A stretch of DNA of 64,000 nt from Oreohelix idahoensis (taxonomy: Eukaryota > Mollusca > Gastropoda > Stylommatophora > Oreohelicidae): the NCBI GenBank assembly GCA_024509875.1, contig JAMPIV010006383.1, forward strand, positions 289,001 to 353,000. The letters are read 5' to 3'. The position numbers and the translations under genes were made by a program. Positions 30,690-41,890 of this stretch are shown piece by piece; the stretch's first letter is position 1, and each line of letters starts with the position of its first letter. Below the pieces are notes generated by a model. The model had not been told where the DNA came from. It searched no databases and worked only from the letters and a program-made list of their open reading frames with translations.

Positions 30690-32195
30690 AATTTTCGGGA
30701 TCGCCCTTTTCTTTCTCTACGATCAAGCAGATATTTTGTACTTTCAAATCATCTTACAATCCTCTCAGTGATAAGTCGTCATGTCTGTTTGTTTACCCGT
30801 TCATCCCTGCTGGAAAAGGAGGCGGATGAGATAATATTAGCCGACAATCAAGTTGGAAAATTTCGGGCGTGCCCGACATCAGGCTACGGATTACCACTAA
30901 AATCGCCCAGCGAATTTGTTTAATCGCTGATAAGGCTGAAGTTCCTTCCTCGACCAGATGAGTAGACGAAGAATTTTGTTTGCGCAAGCCACGGGTAGTC
31001 AGATTACTCGCCTGCGCAACGCATTTCTGGACGGACAAGAATGATATAATCGTTTCCGGTACACCTTGTTACAAAGACATTATTTTATATGAAAGTAATA
31101 CGTTGTATTTGAGAAAAACATTGCCGAGAGAGGATCGGATGTTTTCATTCCATATTTGGGAGACGTGACCTCTGCAATAACTCGCAGAAATTTCCAGGAG
31201 GAGATAATTTGAATTACCCCCAAAACTCGCATGTTTAAAACGATTGGCAGACATTCGGAATGAAGGCACAACACCCCTTCCGATTGGAGCCCTGCTTAAC
31301 ATTGTAACAAACAAATGTGGGGGAAGACAGGCAATATAACCTGACACTTTAGCCAGGTTAGAACACTGCGAAAAACTACCTCGCGCCGTGAAGACAACCA
31401 GACCTTGCGAGAGTTAAGACTAAAATCAGCTTTAATTTATCGGACTTGACTTGTTTGAAATTCTTGAGGACTTAAAAGCCCAGGAAAGCACTACCATTAT
31501 TAACGAGAAAAACCGGAATCTGAGGGACCTGAAACACAATTCAAAGTGGGAACGTAGTGCTAATGTAACAACACCCCAGACCATGTGTAAGAGCCCTCTA
31601 CAAGTGCCTTTATGTCTCTGAGCTAGCAGTCTGGGATCTTAAAGATTGGCGTAAGTTGTGAATTTTGAATTCTATATTTTTTCATTATTAACATGTGAAC
31701 TAATACGTGAATATGAATATGTGAAAATTGCTAGTGGATGTCCTAGTCGATTGAGGCTGGCTATTATTCATTTAAAATGTAAAGATAGTTTTTCGCCCAC
31801 TGGGATTAAGATTAATTCTTAGAGAGGGTGACAATGCTGAAGATAGACGGGATGGTGGAATAGGAAAATGGAGACACATAAGTATGTTTCGGGAAACTCA
31901 ATACTCAGAGGGTATTCGTTTCTCTTCTTTTGCCATGCTAGTTGGTGGTACCAGTTGAGGGTACTATGTTTGGAACAAGTGAGGGTATAAGTGGCCTGAA
32001 GTCCACTATAGACATCATCATCAGACGGGTCATAGAGATGCGGGACCAGCTTTGCAGTTACTCCCTGATTCTACTTGGAACGTGCTGCAACTCTTAATCT
32101 TGACCAGGGACGTGGCAACTCAATCACCTATCTGCGAAGAACCAAAACACCAGCGGGAGCAGAAACCTCATTGGCAGCTAAGTAGTCACAAAAAA
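30690..32195 (+). other. Duplicated noncoding block, copy 1 (splice-like boundaries)
   Basis: Diverged homology to 52198-53117 plus 55207-56085. Conserved islands include the end AAGATTGGCGTAAGTTGTG (31645-31663), which looks like an exon end followed by a GTAAGT donor. About 280 bases later a pyrimidine tract and AG (near 31930) precede TTGGTGGTACCAG, also conserved. The second island ends at TTGGCAGCTAAGTAGTC, a possible second donor, beyond which similarity stops. Stops occur in all frames of the second island. This fits noncoding or 5'-UTR exons of two paralogous transcripts; a diverged repeat family is an alternative. Confidence 0.55.
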
Positions 32196-33599
32196 ACTGC
32201 CTAGTGAAATTTCCCCTTATATTATTCCCTTTTAACATCACATGATGATAACCACTTTTTGTTAAAGAATATTCAATTTTAAACAACTGATAAAACCTAA
32301 GTCATTATTAAATTTCATACTTATATCTATCCAAATTTAAAAGTTATTTAACTATTTTGAATGTGATTTCTCCGTATGTCTCAGACAATTTCTTAAATAC
32401 ACTCAATCAGAGCTACTAAAAATAATAAAAGAAAATTCGCTGAATTAACTCAACTGGTGGCTTGAACGAGCTAAATAATTATAAGATAACCCTATTCTTC
32501 ACAAAAGTTGACGGCAGATATTAGAGTTAACGGGCTCAGCCAATGCAGCATTGTTCTCGCTTTTCTGAAAATTTTGTGAAAGCTACCGTGAGGTAGAAGC
32601 ATCATTATCCTTCTATCTACAACTCTGCCAAGAGTAATCTTGTGCAAAGGTAGACCCCTTTGAAGACCCACATTAGTTACTCTTGAGTTTTGGCCACTGT
32701 TGGACCACTACTGCAGAGCTAAGGGGAGGCAACCTGTGAAAATGTCACATAGGAGGGGGATCTGTGTTTTTGTAACGAAGTGTGACAATGGGGAGGGGTT
32801 AAAGATTGCCAAAAATTACGTGATGTCATATGTGGACGACCCCTTATATAGTATCTCAGTTACACGTGTGCTACTTTGATTTACTGTATTTTGTATGTGG
32901 CAAATGCTAGCCGTTATGATGCTCCAGGAGATTTTGTCATTTGTCACTTGTTCTAAATAGGGACGAGTTAGACATATTACAATGGGGGATTGAGAGAAGG
33001 GCGACAATACCAAAAAAGGAGATAATTAGCAGTATATTGTAGAAGGGGCAAACCCGATTGTTACTGTTTTGAAGTTAACTTTGAATGAAAGATTGATGAT
33101 TTGAGATCGTTAGCAAGTATCATATAAAAGGACGAGGAAAAATGAATTTGTTATGAAAAGCGTGAATCAGGTGAATAGGGAAAATTGTCCGAACTGAGAA
33201 GACACTTCGATGATGAAGAATGAGAGGGCAATATTCAGTAGCTAAGAATCTGTGATAAACAAGGTTAGTTTGTAAGCAGTCAGCCATTTCTCACCGGAAA
33301 CGACGTTTATGCTCTATGTCAAATGTTAACTAAAAAGTTGATTTGTGAGCTGAGAAAATGACGGTTACGTCGAGTTACTAGTTACAAAACAGCATTAAAT
33401 TTATAGAATGTGTGATTCCTGTATAAACACACCCGAGTCCTTGCCGGTGCTACGGAGTTTGTGCACTGTTCTGAAATCCTCTTTGTGTGATCTTAAGAAG
33501 AAGATCGGAGCACTGATGGAGTTGTCCGTATGCAATGAATATGGTCCTTAAAACCAAAACAAAATATTATATTCAGTAGGGGAATGATGTGCTAGAGAA
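32196..33599. other. Intergenic sequence, no gene recognised
   Basis: No coding pattern, RNA gene or repeat that I can support. Confidence 0.4.
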
Positions 33600-33780
33600 T
33601 TTACTATACTAGGTCTAGCTTTATGATTTGGGGGTGACCCTTCTTTCCCTAACTCAAAAGCAGAATAAGGTACCCATTTACAGCTGAGTAGACTGGAGCG
33701 TGACACTAACAAGTTTCCATCCCGACACCCGGTAAATTATCCCGCTCTTACCGCTTATCCCATCGGACGCTGGTCACTAC
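33600..33780 (-). mobile_element. SINE fragment
   Basis: On the minus strand, CAGTCTACTCAGCTGTAAAT and TTTTGAGTTAGGG match the body of the SINE at 25620. It ends next to the target-site duplication of LTR element D. Confidence 0.6.
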
Positions 33781-33785
33781 GTTAT

Positions 33786-34382
33786 TGTGACGGGTAGGGT
33801 GTATGTGGGTGGATGTAGGAAGGTTAAACACTTATACACCACTCGTCCCAGCTCACTGTCTAAGAAACAACTCCAACAGCTATGTCAATCTCCACAATAT
33901 ATTATATGAACAATAAATCACAATGGACGCAGGGCCATTACAAATAATGTAGACATCATCAATCCCGAGTATTCTGTAAGCACTCTGCTTCTCAGAATCA
34001 CTACACACAGCAACTAGGATTCTTCGTAAACAACCACTGCAACATCCACCCTTCTCTTCTCTACGCTCTTCGCTGTCTCCTGTCTACTGACTCAACTCTC
34101 TACTAACTCAACACACGTCTCCAACCAACACACTCCTCCCGCTGACTGCCCCTTTCATGCGTATTCACTAAAACCCGTGAAACCCTTTCACGCTCCACTG
34201 ATCTTCATTCACGCATCACAAAAGCTAACAGCTTGTCTCAAGCAATGCTCACAACCCTGCTTGTTGCTAAATCATTACAATGCACGCATTCCCAGCTCAC
34301 AACAACTCACATGATTAATAAACTCCCGCTGGAGCATGGGAACATTCACACATGCAAAATACCATCAAAACACTCCGTGACA
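33786..34382 (-). repeat. LTR of element D (3' LTR)
   Basis: 597-bp direct repeat of 39325-39921; on the plus strand TGTGACGGGTAGGG to CACTCCGTGACA. Confidence 0.95.
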
Positions 34383-34400
34383 TCCACCCCTTTCCCCACG
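34383..34400 (-). promoter_or_regulatory. Polypurine tract of element D
   Basis: In element direction GTGGGGAAAGGGGTGGA abuts the 3' LTR, a clear purine tract. Confidence 0.8.
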
Positions 34401-35271
34401 TGAAAAACCGGGGTTTTTCACCATGAAGACAGAGATGGGAGTCCTATACATCATCAAACCTAAAGTACATCATTAAAGTAAACAATGCTTCCATACAAAA
34501 TGCATCAACCCACACTAATAGCATACAAATTATTCTAGCGATAATCAAATTCAATATCTCTAAAGTTAAACAAAATTCATTTTTATATCAGAGAAATGCA
34601 TGCATAATCTACAAACTTCATGTAAAGTCATCAAACTTATATAAATATAACTACAACTAAACATGCTTTATTATAATCAAAATCCGCTAGTCTGGTATCT
34701 TGTCCTACATCAAACTGTTGTAGGGTTAATGTCTGGTCAACGAGCTGTTTGTTGACTTGGCAGACTGCAGAAAACTAGTGGCAACCACATATGACTAATG
34801 CCGAAGCATCTGTCCTGAGAAAGAAAATGTTGTCTAAATCAGAAAGCAACAAAAATTGACTACTTGCAAAAATCTTTTCAAATTTTATCTAAGTCACCTT
34901 GACATTTACTTGTACAGATCACTCTATTATGCCTTCCCTTCTGAGTTAGTAATGTTAGTTTTCGGGCTCTGTAATTTCAATATTATATTATCAGAGGCCC
35001 TTTCTGGCATCATATTTATCTCAGCCTTGGTCATATTCTTCAGGGTAGCTGCTCCATTTAGGATGACGACATCCTCGGCTACTATCAAAGCTACAACAAT
35101 AGCTCTCACCACCATCATTCCATCTACGACGTGTCCCACTGTAAAGATGGTTACTCTCTCTCTTTTGTCTGCCCAGCGGCAATCTCTTCTGAAACTACCT
35201 CTGTATATTTCTCCAGCTTTTTGTTCACTATAGCTTGGTCTGCTGGAACAAAATCCTCTGTTTATATCTTG
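34401..35271 (-). other. 3' noncoding part of element D
   Basis: A/T-rich sequence between the last Gag-protease stop and the purine tract. The frames at 34856-35233 plus and 34927-35139 minus have no recognisable motif. This is where pol would lie in an autonomous relative. Confidence 0.5.
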
Positions 35272-35991
35272 TCATCTGTACCTGTTTCTAAATCCAATCC
35301 GACGTTTACTTTGAAAATTACCACAGTAATCATTACTACTCATGCGGCTTCCTCTAAAGTGTCTGGAATCTCTTAAGTCACTAGTTTCTCTTATGTAATG
35401 TTTCTCATGTGGCATACGAGCACCACGACCTACTCTGTGATACTTCTCAATCAGCTTTCTGCGCTCTTCTTTCATTCGGTCTGTCTCAGAATATTTGACA
35501 GATCCATAACATTCACTTTTTTCTGGCAAAGTAAAGTTCACCTTTGTTTCATTTACTGCCCTTTCCTGAATATTCATCTTACGTTCATCCCATTCCTTTG
35601 CTGATTTAATATGCCTCCCAATGTTAGTTTCTGGTTGACCAAACTGTTTTGGAAACGATATATCTTCTTGTTGGGGTGAAATTAAATTTAATACTCGGAC
35701 ATTACTAAATGACATGCTATCTACAGGAATTACCCTAGGTTTTCCTTGCAATCTAGTAGTTCCTCCATAAGTATCGTTTCTATGTTTGTTCTTCCATAGT
35801 TTGATATCTTCATCAGTGCACTCTTTGATACCACGAATATTTCCAAGTATCAGATCAGCGACCGCATTATCATCGAGAACACATGCTTTTACCCTGCCCC
35901 GCAAGAATGGCGTATCAATATCTATCAACACCAGAGGGTAAAACTCCACCCTGCCACCAAAGTGATACATCGAGCAGTTTGCCCCAACCAA
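35272..35991 (-). CDS. Protease C-terminal part and tail, element D
   Basis: 239 residues. The start (CSMYHFGGRVEFYP, LIDIDTPFLRGRVKACVL, VADLILGNIRGIKECT) aligns with the protease C-terminal half of B, where the same series occurs just after its DSG motif. It has been separated from the active-site half by a frame change in a G-run near 36000. After residue 80 is a charged tail of unknown role, ending in NRYR, without similarity I recognise to integrase. The displayed Met is internal to the original gene. Confidence 0.75.
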   Translation of the reverse strand: MVGANCSMYHFGGRVEFYPLVLIDIDTPFLRGRVKACVLDDNAVADLILGNIRGIKECTDEDIKLWKNKHRNDTYGGTTRLQGKPRVIPVDSMSFSNVRVLNLISPQQEDISFPKQFGQPETNIGRHIKSAKEWDERKMNIQERAVNETKVNFTLPEKSECYGSVKYSETDRMKEERRKLIEKYHRVGRGARMPHEKHYIRETSDLRDSRHFRGSRMSSNDYCGNFQSKRRIGFRNRYR

Positions 35992-37090
35992 CGAGACCCC
36001 TCAATGCACGATCTCCGCACCCAACTGTAGTACATCCTGTATCCCTTAAGACGGATACAACTTTATGTCCTACGTACCCTGGATGCAAGATTATGTTCCC
36101 ATCTGTATGAACTGCTGACAAACATGGAAGTGGGTGGCCACAAATCAGAACTGGTGTCTCATCTTTATGAAAAAGTGATCTGCACCCTTCACAACTCTCG
36201 TTGTTGAATGTATCTAAGACTACCACCAAACTTGCGCATTCAAACTTCCTATTAGGACAATCAAATTGAAGGTGGCCAATCCCATTACATACAAAGCATT
36301 TGTACTCCTCACGCTGGCTCTTCTGTGGACTACCCTGAGTGCCAGTCTGAGGCTCGGCGACAGACTGAGGTTCAGGCTTGTCACAAAATTTTACTCCATG
36401 GCGTGGTGATCCACATTTAAAACAACCAGAAGGTCTTCTACTACCTGACTCTGCCATATTCTGCTGTTTCCTGGGGGATGTACGGAAGTTTCTTTCTGTC
36501 CATTTCCTACTTACTGCCTTCTTATCATAAGGTCTCTCCTCACTACGAGAATTTAGTCTCCGATATGGTCGTGTTTCATATCTCCGCTTGACCACACATG
36601 TCGTAAATGTTTCTGGCACCGCCGATTTATGAATCGGTCTCCCCCGATGAGCGGTTGCGTACTGTTGACCTAACTGAGACATTGCCGAAATATTTTCCGG
36701 TTTTCTTTCCTGGAAAAAAGCCAACAACTCCGAGCTACATGAAGCCATCACCTTATAACGTAAGATTAAATCACATAAGCCATCAAAATCTTTAGCAATG
36801 CCCGATAGGTCAATCCACCTATTCAATAACATTTTAATCTCTGCGATAAACTCTGCAAAATCTTGCTCACTACTTGGCATCGCACTGTGGAACTTTAACC
36901 GATAGCCTTGTTCATTTAACCTGTACTTGCGTAACAAAGTTTCCTTCACTATGTCATAATTTAATCTATCTTCCACAGTTAATTGAAAAACTGTTTTTAA
37001 TGCTGACCCTGTTAAATAATCTGTCAACAGTGATCCCCACAGTTCTTTACTAATCTTTAAGGCAGTTGCTTTCATTTGAAAACTCTCCAA
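35915..37090 (-). CDS. Gag (capsid, two CCHC knuckles) and protease active site, element D
   Basis: 391 residues. Residues 1-150 are capsid-like (LTDYLTGSALKTVF, DRLNYDIVKETLLRKY, LLNRWIDLSG). Two zinc knuckles of form C-x2-C-x4-H-x4-C follow: CFKCGSPRHGVKFC near 224 and CFVCNGIGHLQFDC near 268. Then CEGC-x13-CGH near 306, the same spacing as in B, and the protease motif RDTGCTTVG near 355. The frame is then lost and ends in unrelated residues. The true N-terminus is in the preceding frame (37050-37481), joined through a T7 run near 37076. Confidence 0.85.
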   Translation of the reverse strand: MESFQMKATALKISKELWGSLLTDYLTGSALKTVFQLTVEDRLNYDIVKETLLRKYRLNEQGYRLKFHSAMPSSEQDFAEFIAEIKMLLNRWIDLSGIAKDFDGLCDLILRYKVMASCSSELLAFFQERKPENISAMSQLGQQYATAHRGRPIHKSAVPETFTTCVVKRRYETRPYRRLNSRSEERPYDKKAVSRKWTERNFRTSPRKQQNMAESGSRRPSGCFKCGSPRHGVKFCDKPEPQSVAEPQTGTQGSPQKSQREEYKCFVCNGIGHLQFDCPNRKFECASLVVVLDTFNNESCEGCRSLFHKDETPVLICGHPLPCLSAVHTDGNIILHPGYVGHKVVSVLRDTGCTTVGCGDRALRGLVGWGKLLDVSLWWQGGVLPSGVDRY

Positions 37091-37481
37091 AAAAACAGTC
37101 CATAAAATCTATGGATTCGTTGAAAATTGGAAGTTTCAACTTGTACATACTCCCGTACTCTTTTTTTGATGATGCGTCTATACCTGATTTCTCTAACTCG
37201 AGTCTTCTCAAGGACACCTCTTTGTCCGCTTCTATCTTTTTAATTTCTTTCTGTGCTTCTATCTCTTTAATTTCTTTCTGTGCTTGTATCTCTAATCTCT
37301 TAGTTTCTCCCTCTGCTTCCGCTTTCTTTCTCTCTCGCTCCTCATGTCGTTCTTGTCTATCCTGTACCTCTTTAAATTGAGCCTGTGCCTCTTTCAATTG
37401 AGCCTGTGCAAACTCTAAGAGATCCTCTCCAGACTTTCCTATCTTCTCACCGACAAGGATAAAATCCATAAGTGTTGACAT
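37050..37481 (-). CDS. N-terminal Gag coiled coil, element D
   Basis: 143 residues starting MSTLMDFILVGEKIG at 37481, comparable to MSTLDYFITQGRALD in B, which supports this start. Residues about 22-100 are an E/K/Q/R coiled coil with repeated QKEIKEIEA-type units. The natural continuation is the capsid frame at 37090; a one-base change in a T7 run diverts this frame to an early stop. Confidence 0.8.
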   Translation of the reverse strand: MSTLMDFILVGEKIGKSGEDLLEFAQAQLKEAQAQFKEVQDRQERHEERERKKAEAEGETKRLEIQAQKEIKEIEAQKEIKKIEADKEVSLRRLELEKSGIDASSKKEYGSMYKLKLPIFNESIDFMDCFFGEFSNESNCLKD

Positions 37482-39305
37482 GATTATAAATATATATAAT
37501 ACTTATATGCACCTCAAATACTTTAACTTAATGTCAAAATAGTTTACACCCCAAAATAATATCTTAAATAACAACTAAGATAATACCTTACTCACTGTTT
37601 TACTCAAATAAATTATTAGCCCTACAAAACAAACAATGACACAAATGATGATGATAAACAGTACACCCTAATTTAACAAACAACAACTTTGTAGGTTGGT
37701 ATCAAGAACAAGGAAAGATGTGTGACGGAAGTAATATTGAAATATACAGTACCTGACCTCTATAACGCATGAGAACAGGAGACTGAAAAAATTAACGTAT
37801 TTACAGGATAGTGTAAGAAGAAAAATGACTGAAGAATACACCATGTACACGGAACGCCAAAGAGGGAATGTAATACACAACCAACAACAAACTGCACGTA
37901 AACAACTAATGTAAAAATGCACACTTTATTCGTGAAGGGCAATACAACTGATCCTGCCCACAGGATAGGACCCCTTCGAAGAATAAATAGCGCAAAATCA
38001 TACAGATGAAATCAAAACACACATAAATAACATAATCGTCACGTCCAACAACAACACTGAAACAATGAATACCAAGGGAAGCCTATAGAGCAACCTGGAC
38101 AAATAAATGAATTAAGGCCTTAGAATGATGAACCAAAACAAACTAAGGTTACGTAGCTTTTTCTGGTGTACTGAAATGGCAGGCTATGGCGATAAACTGA
38201 TCTGATCTGTTGTCTCCAAGTCACCTCTGCAGCAGTAACTTTGAGAAGCGTAAACACTACAACAGTTCCTGTCAGGAATATGTTAATACACACTTCGTAT
38301 ATAATTCAAGCTATTAGTATACAAAGATAACATGGACAGAAGCACTAGAAGAAGGATGACAGATAGGATTAGCACAGTTATAGGTAAAATAGATATACAA
38401 TTAGTTCTAAATGCACTTTAACCTAAACCTACATCACATGTAATTTAAACATACAAAGACAGAGTGAAAACTAACTACAGTAGAACAGCAACACAGAAAG
38501 TGAGGTAAAAAATAAGTGATATTATTGAAAGAAGAAAGTAGCAAAAGTAACGAGAAGAATGTGAAAACAGAAGTACTCAGTATACAAGAAGAATTACTGA
38601 TTTCTTATGAAATACACTGTTAGTCCTATATAAAACAAAAATTAACTTTTTAACTAGAAACTTAATAAACACTTTACTAGAATATTAGCATACTAAAACC
38701 CAAAAGAATGTTACTTAACTTCCTTAAACGAATAACAACAGAATAATATCTAATTAAGTTGTATCTTAAGAAATTATGACGAACACTAATTGTTCACAGA
38801 ACAACTACATAATACTTAAAATCCAAGCGTGTAGATATGTTTATAATGTCTTCAGCCAGTCCCAAGGTTGATGAAATATGAAGACCACACACAGCACGGC
38901 ACAACACACTCAGTTCAGATTCTGTAGCGTCACTAGCTACACACCTTGGAAAACAGGGCTCGTGTCTTCCAGTTCACACTGTCGAGTAGACCACAGCAAC
39001 ACGACAGCTTCACAGCTCCTCTTCTTTTGGTAGCCACAGATTCTTCTGGTCACAACACACCGTTTCACAGCATCTGCCGGCAGCAAACGATGTAAACAGA
39101 CTTGTAAGGCTGCATTCCTAGCACACTGTTTACTCACCAGCACACCGTCACAGCTGACCGTTGACCCAGATTTGAACAGTGTCGAATCGTTTGGTTACTG
39201 TAAAGTTGTCACACTTCGCTGCGTTGAAAAACAAACTGTAGGCTGTCGACTAACTGACCTCAGATCATTTTAATACTGTACAACTTTGGGTTCGTTTGTA
39301 ACATC
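37482..39305 (-). other. Long leader of element D
   Basis: About 1.8 kb of A-rich noncoding sequence between the primer-binding site and Gag. No open frame with a recognisable motif. Confidence 0.5.
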
Positions 39306-39323
39306 CAAATAGACGAGCCCCCA
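39306..39323 (-). promoter_or_regulatory. tRNA-Pro-type primer-binding site of element D
   Basis: One base inside the 5' LTR the element reads TGGGGGCTCGTCTATTTG. The first 12 bases are the complement of the 3' end of animal tRNA-Pro. The rest diverges. Confidence 0.7.
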
Positions 39324-39324
39324 A

Positions 39325-39921
39325 TGTGACGGGTAGGGTGTATGTGGGTGGATGTAGGAAGGTTAAACACTTATACACCACTCGTCCCAGCTCACTGTCT
39401 AAGAAACAACTCCAACAGCTATGTCAATCTCCACAATATATTATATGAACAATAAATCACAATGGACGCAGGGCCATTACAAATAATGTAGACATCATCA
39501 ATCCCGAGTATTCTGTAAGCACTCTGCTTCTCAGAATCACTACACACAGCAACTAGGATTCTTCATAAACAACCACTGCAACATCCACCCTTCTCTTCTC
39601 TACGCTCTTCGCTGTCTCCTGTCTACTGACTCAACTCTCTACTAACTCAACACACGTCTCTAACCAACACACTCCTCCCGCTGACTGCCCCTTTCATGAG
39701 CATTCACTAAAACCCGTGAAACCCTTTCACGCTCCACTGATCTTCATTCACGCATCACAAAAGCTAACAGCTTGTCTCAAGCAATGCTCACAACCCTGCT
39801 TGTAGCTAAATCATTACAATGCACGCATTCCCAGCTCACAACAACTCACATGACTAATAAACTCCCGCTGGAGCATGGGAACATTCACACATGCAAAATA
39901 CCATCAAAACACTCCGTGACA
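39325..39921 (-). repeat. LTR of element D (5' LTR)
   Basis: 597-bp partner of 33786-34382 with about six differences seen by eye (for example near 39564, 39661 and 39698). Confidence 0.95.
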
Positions 39922-39926
39922 GTTAT

Positions 39927-40451
39927 ACTGTGTGAAGTAAATTAACACCACTACAAGACATAATCTTCAAACGCAACGTCTCAACGAATATTTAAATCAA
40001 CAAAATCCGTCCTTATCTCTAACAAATACATGGGAAGATAACACTAACAACAGAATGTTGCATCATGTCTAGTAAAATATGATCCATATCAAAGCAGTTC
40101 ATTAGAATCCTTGTGATGCTTCGATTAGCAATCACACGCTTCTGTGCGTTTAGCCTTGCATGCAGTTATTCATGTCTTATCAGCTTTAATCTCTTTCCTT
40201 CAGTGCTGTCGACATATCCTAAATTTATTCCTTCGTATGCCTCTTTTTCTCGTTTACTGCGTGATCATTGTTATGGCTAGAGACTTTATCTTAGAATAGA
40301 AGTTCCCAAACTGTACGTCGAGACACATAAATGGCTCGCGAGGAACCTCCGATGAACTGCGAAATTTCCAGTTATATTTTAAAAGAAACTTTTCCTGCCT
40401 ACGTCAGGTAATTTGAATGCTGGATGTTTTAATAATTGTTTCAGCAAGTGC
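39927..40451. other. Spacer between elements D and C
   Basis: Unique-looking sequence without coding pattern. Confidence 0.4.
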
Positions 40452-40832
40452 CTGTTTTGTTCCAGTGCACGACTGCCTTTTACCAGCATTCGTCTATCTG
40501 GGCCAGCATTTATAGTCTTGTACCAGCATTTGTCTGTCTTGTACTAGTATTTGACTGTCTTGCGCCAGCATTTATAGTCTTGTACCAGCATTTGTCTCTT
40601 GGCCAGCACTTATAGTCCTGTACCAGCATCTTTCAGTCTTGTTCCTGCATTTTTCAGTCTTGTATAAGTATTTGGCTGTCTGGCGCTAGCATTTGTCTGC
40701 CTTATGCCAGCGTTTGTCGGCCTTCTACCAGTATTTGTCTGTGGTGTGCCACATGTCATCTGTCTTGTACCAGTATTTATCTGTCCTATGCTATAATTTG
40801 CCAGTCTTGTATCAGTAGTTGTATGTCTTGTG
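40452..40832. repeat. Minisatellite, about 21-bp unit (left part)
   Basis: Degenerate tandem units of the type TCTTGTACCAGCATTTGTCTG, varying in length. The same array resumes at 49870 on the far side of element C. Confidence 0.8.
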
Positions 40833-41700
40833 TGTCATGAAATATTCTAATCCACATATATAAATTATTAGGTAAATATGAAGCCTAACAAATAAAATTA
40901 ATAAAGAGAAGAGCAATGGTAAAATAACAGTGCTGTCACAAAGAATGTACTCGAAATCCCCCTTGTTTTCTGCTTCGTCTGCAAATTGTAACGCTTTCAC
41001 GTTGATATAAAAGCTTACTGTATTATTACCCGCCTTCTTCAATGAAACGTGTGCTGCATTTCTAAGAAAAACATTGAGAGACTGCGTAATGACCTAAATT
41101 AATCCTAACATTAATTATATTACGTTACCAAACCGAACGAACAGATGGACAAAAGGATAGCGAGAGGGGAGGGCTGGAAATCAGGAACGCATGCAACACG
41201 CGACGCGCGATATACAAATGCTGGCATCACGCGTGTAAGTCTACAAGCACTAACTTTTTCAGACGGACAGTGATAAAATACACTACCCTTTCCCAGAGTT
41301 AGGTTTATAAATCATAACAGACTCTTATTAGAAAAGATAACAATAGATGGGTTTACGTTTGAACACATAACAGTACCCAGACAGCACATCTTCCAAACAG
41401 GAGGTAGAAGAAATTGCATATTTTGAACGCAGCCACGTAGCTCCTTTAAATTAGTATTTTTGGGTTCCTTAGGGCTTGCTGACAAATAATATGTAAAACG
41501 TTACGCAAATAGTCCAGGAATTAATAAATTATACCCAAAATAAAATATTGGGGGTGCCTGACAGCATAAAATCATTTCTGCTCATAAGATTTTTTTTTTA
41601 ACGTGTTTGAAAAAAAATTTACGTTACAGAAATAGCCTACCATGTAAACTTCAAATTGATTGGAGCGCAACAAATGAAAGCCTAACCACGATTGGTCGGG

Positions 41701-41710
41701 CTATAAATAC
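41701..41710 (+). promoter_or_regulatory. LTR TATA box of element C
   Basis: CTATAAATAC, repeated at 48336-48345 in the 3' LTR. Transcription would start about 30 bases downstream. Confidence 0.6.
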
Positions 41711-41884
41711 TATCTTGGTTGTTAGGGGAGACGGGAAAAGATAACATTTTTTCAAACACTTGTCGAAACGTGGCTCATTGGCCAGTCTCGCTGATATACA
41801 CACTTGGGAGCGTTAGTTCGAAACCACTTGTTTAAATACACTTGATAAAGCATCAGTGCGTTGAAGCCAGCTTATATTTGGCTC

Positions 41885-41890
41885 AATAAA
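41885..41890 (+). terminator. LTR polyadenylation signal of element C
   Basis: AATAAA about 175 bases after the TATA box; the copy at 48520-48525 in the 3' LTR would end transcripts. Confidence 0.55.

Larger units (their letters stand above)
33786..39921 (-). mobile_element. Nonautonomous LTR retrotransposon D (Gag-protease only)
   Basis: 6136 bp on the minus strand. LTRs 33786-34382 and 39325-39921 (597 bp each) and 5-bp duplication GTTAT at 33781-33785 and 39922-39926. Only Gag and protease sequence is present; no integrase, RT or RNase H is found on either strand. About 1.8 kb of noncoding leader and about 0.9 kb of 3' sequence frame the coding part. By eye the LTRs differ at about six positions, so the insertion is fairly young. 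Its Gag-protease resembles that of B, including a CxxC-x13-CGH motif, but LTRs and primer-binding site differ. It must use polymerase and integrase in trans. Confidence 0.88.
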
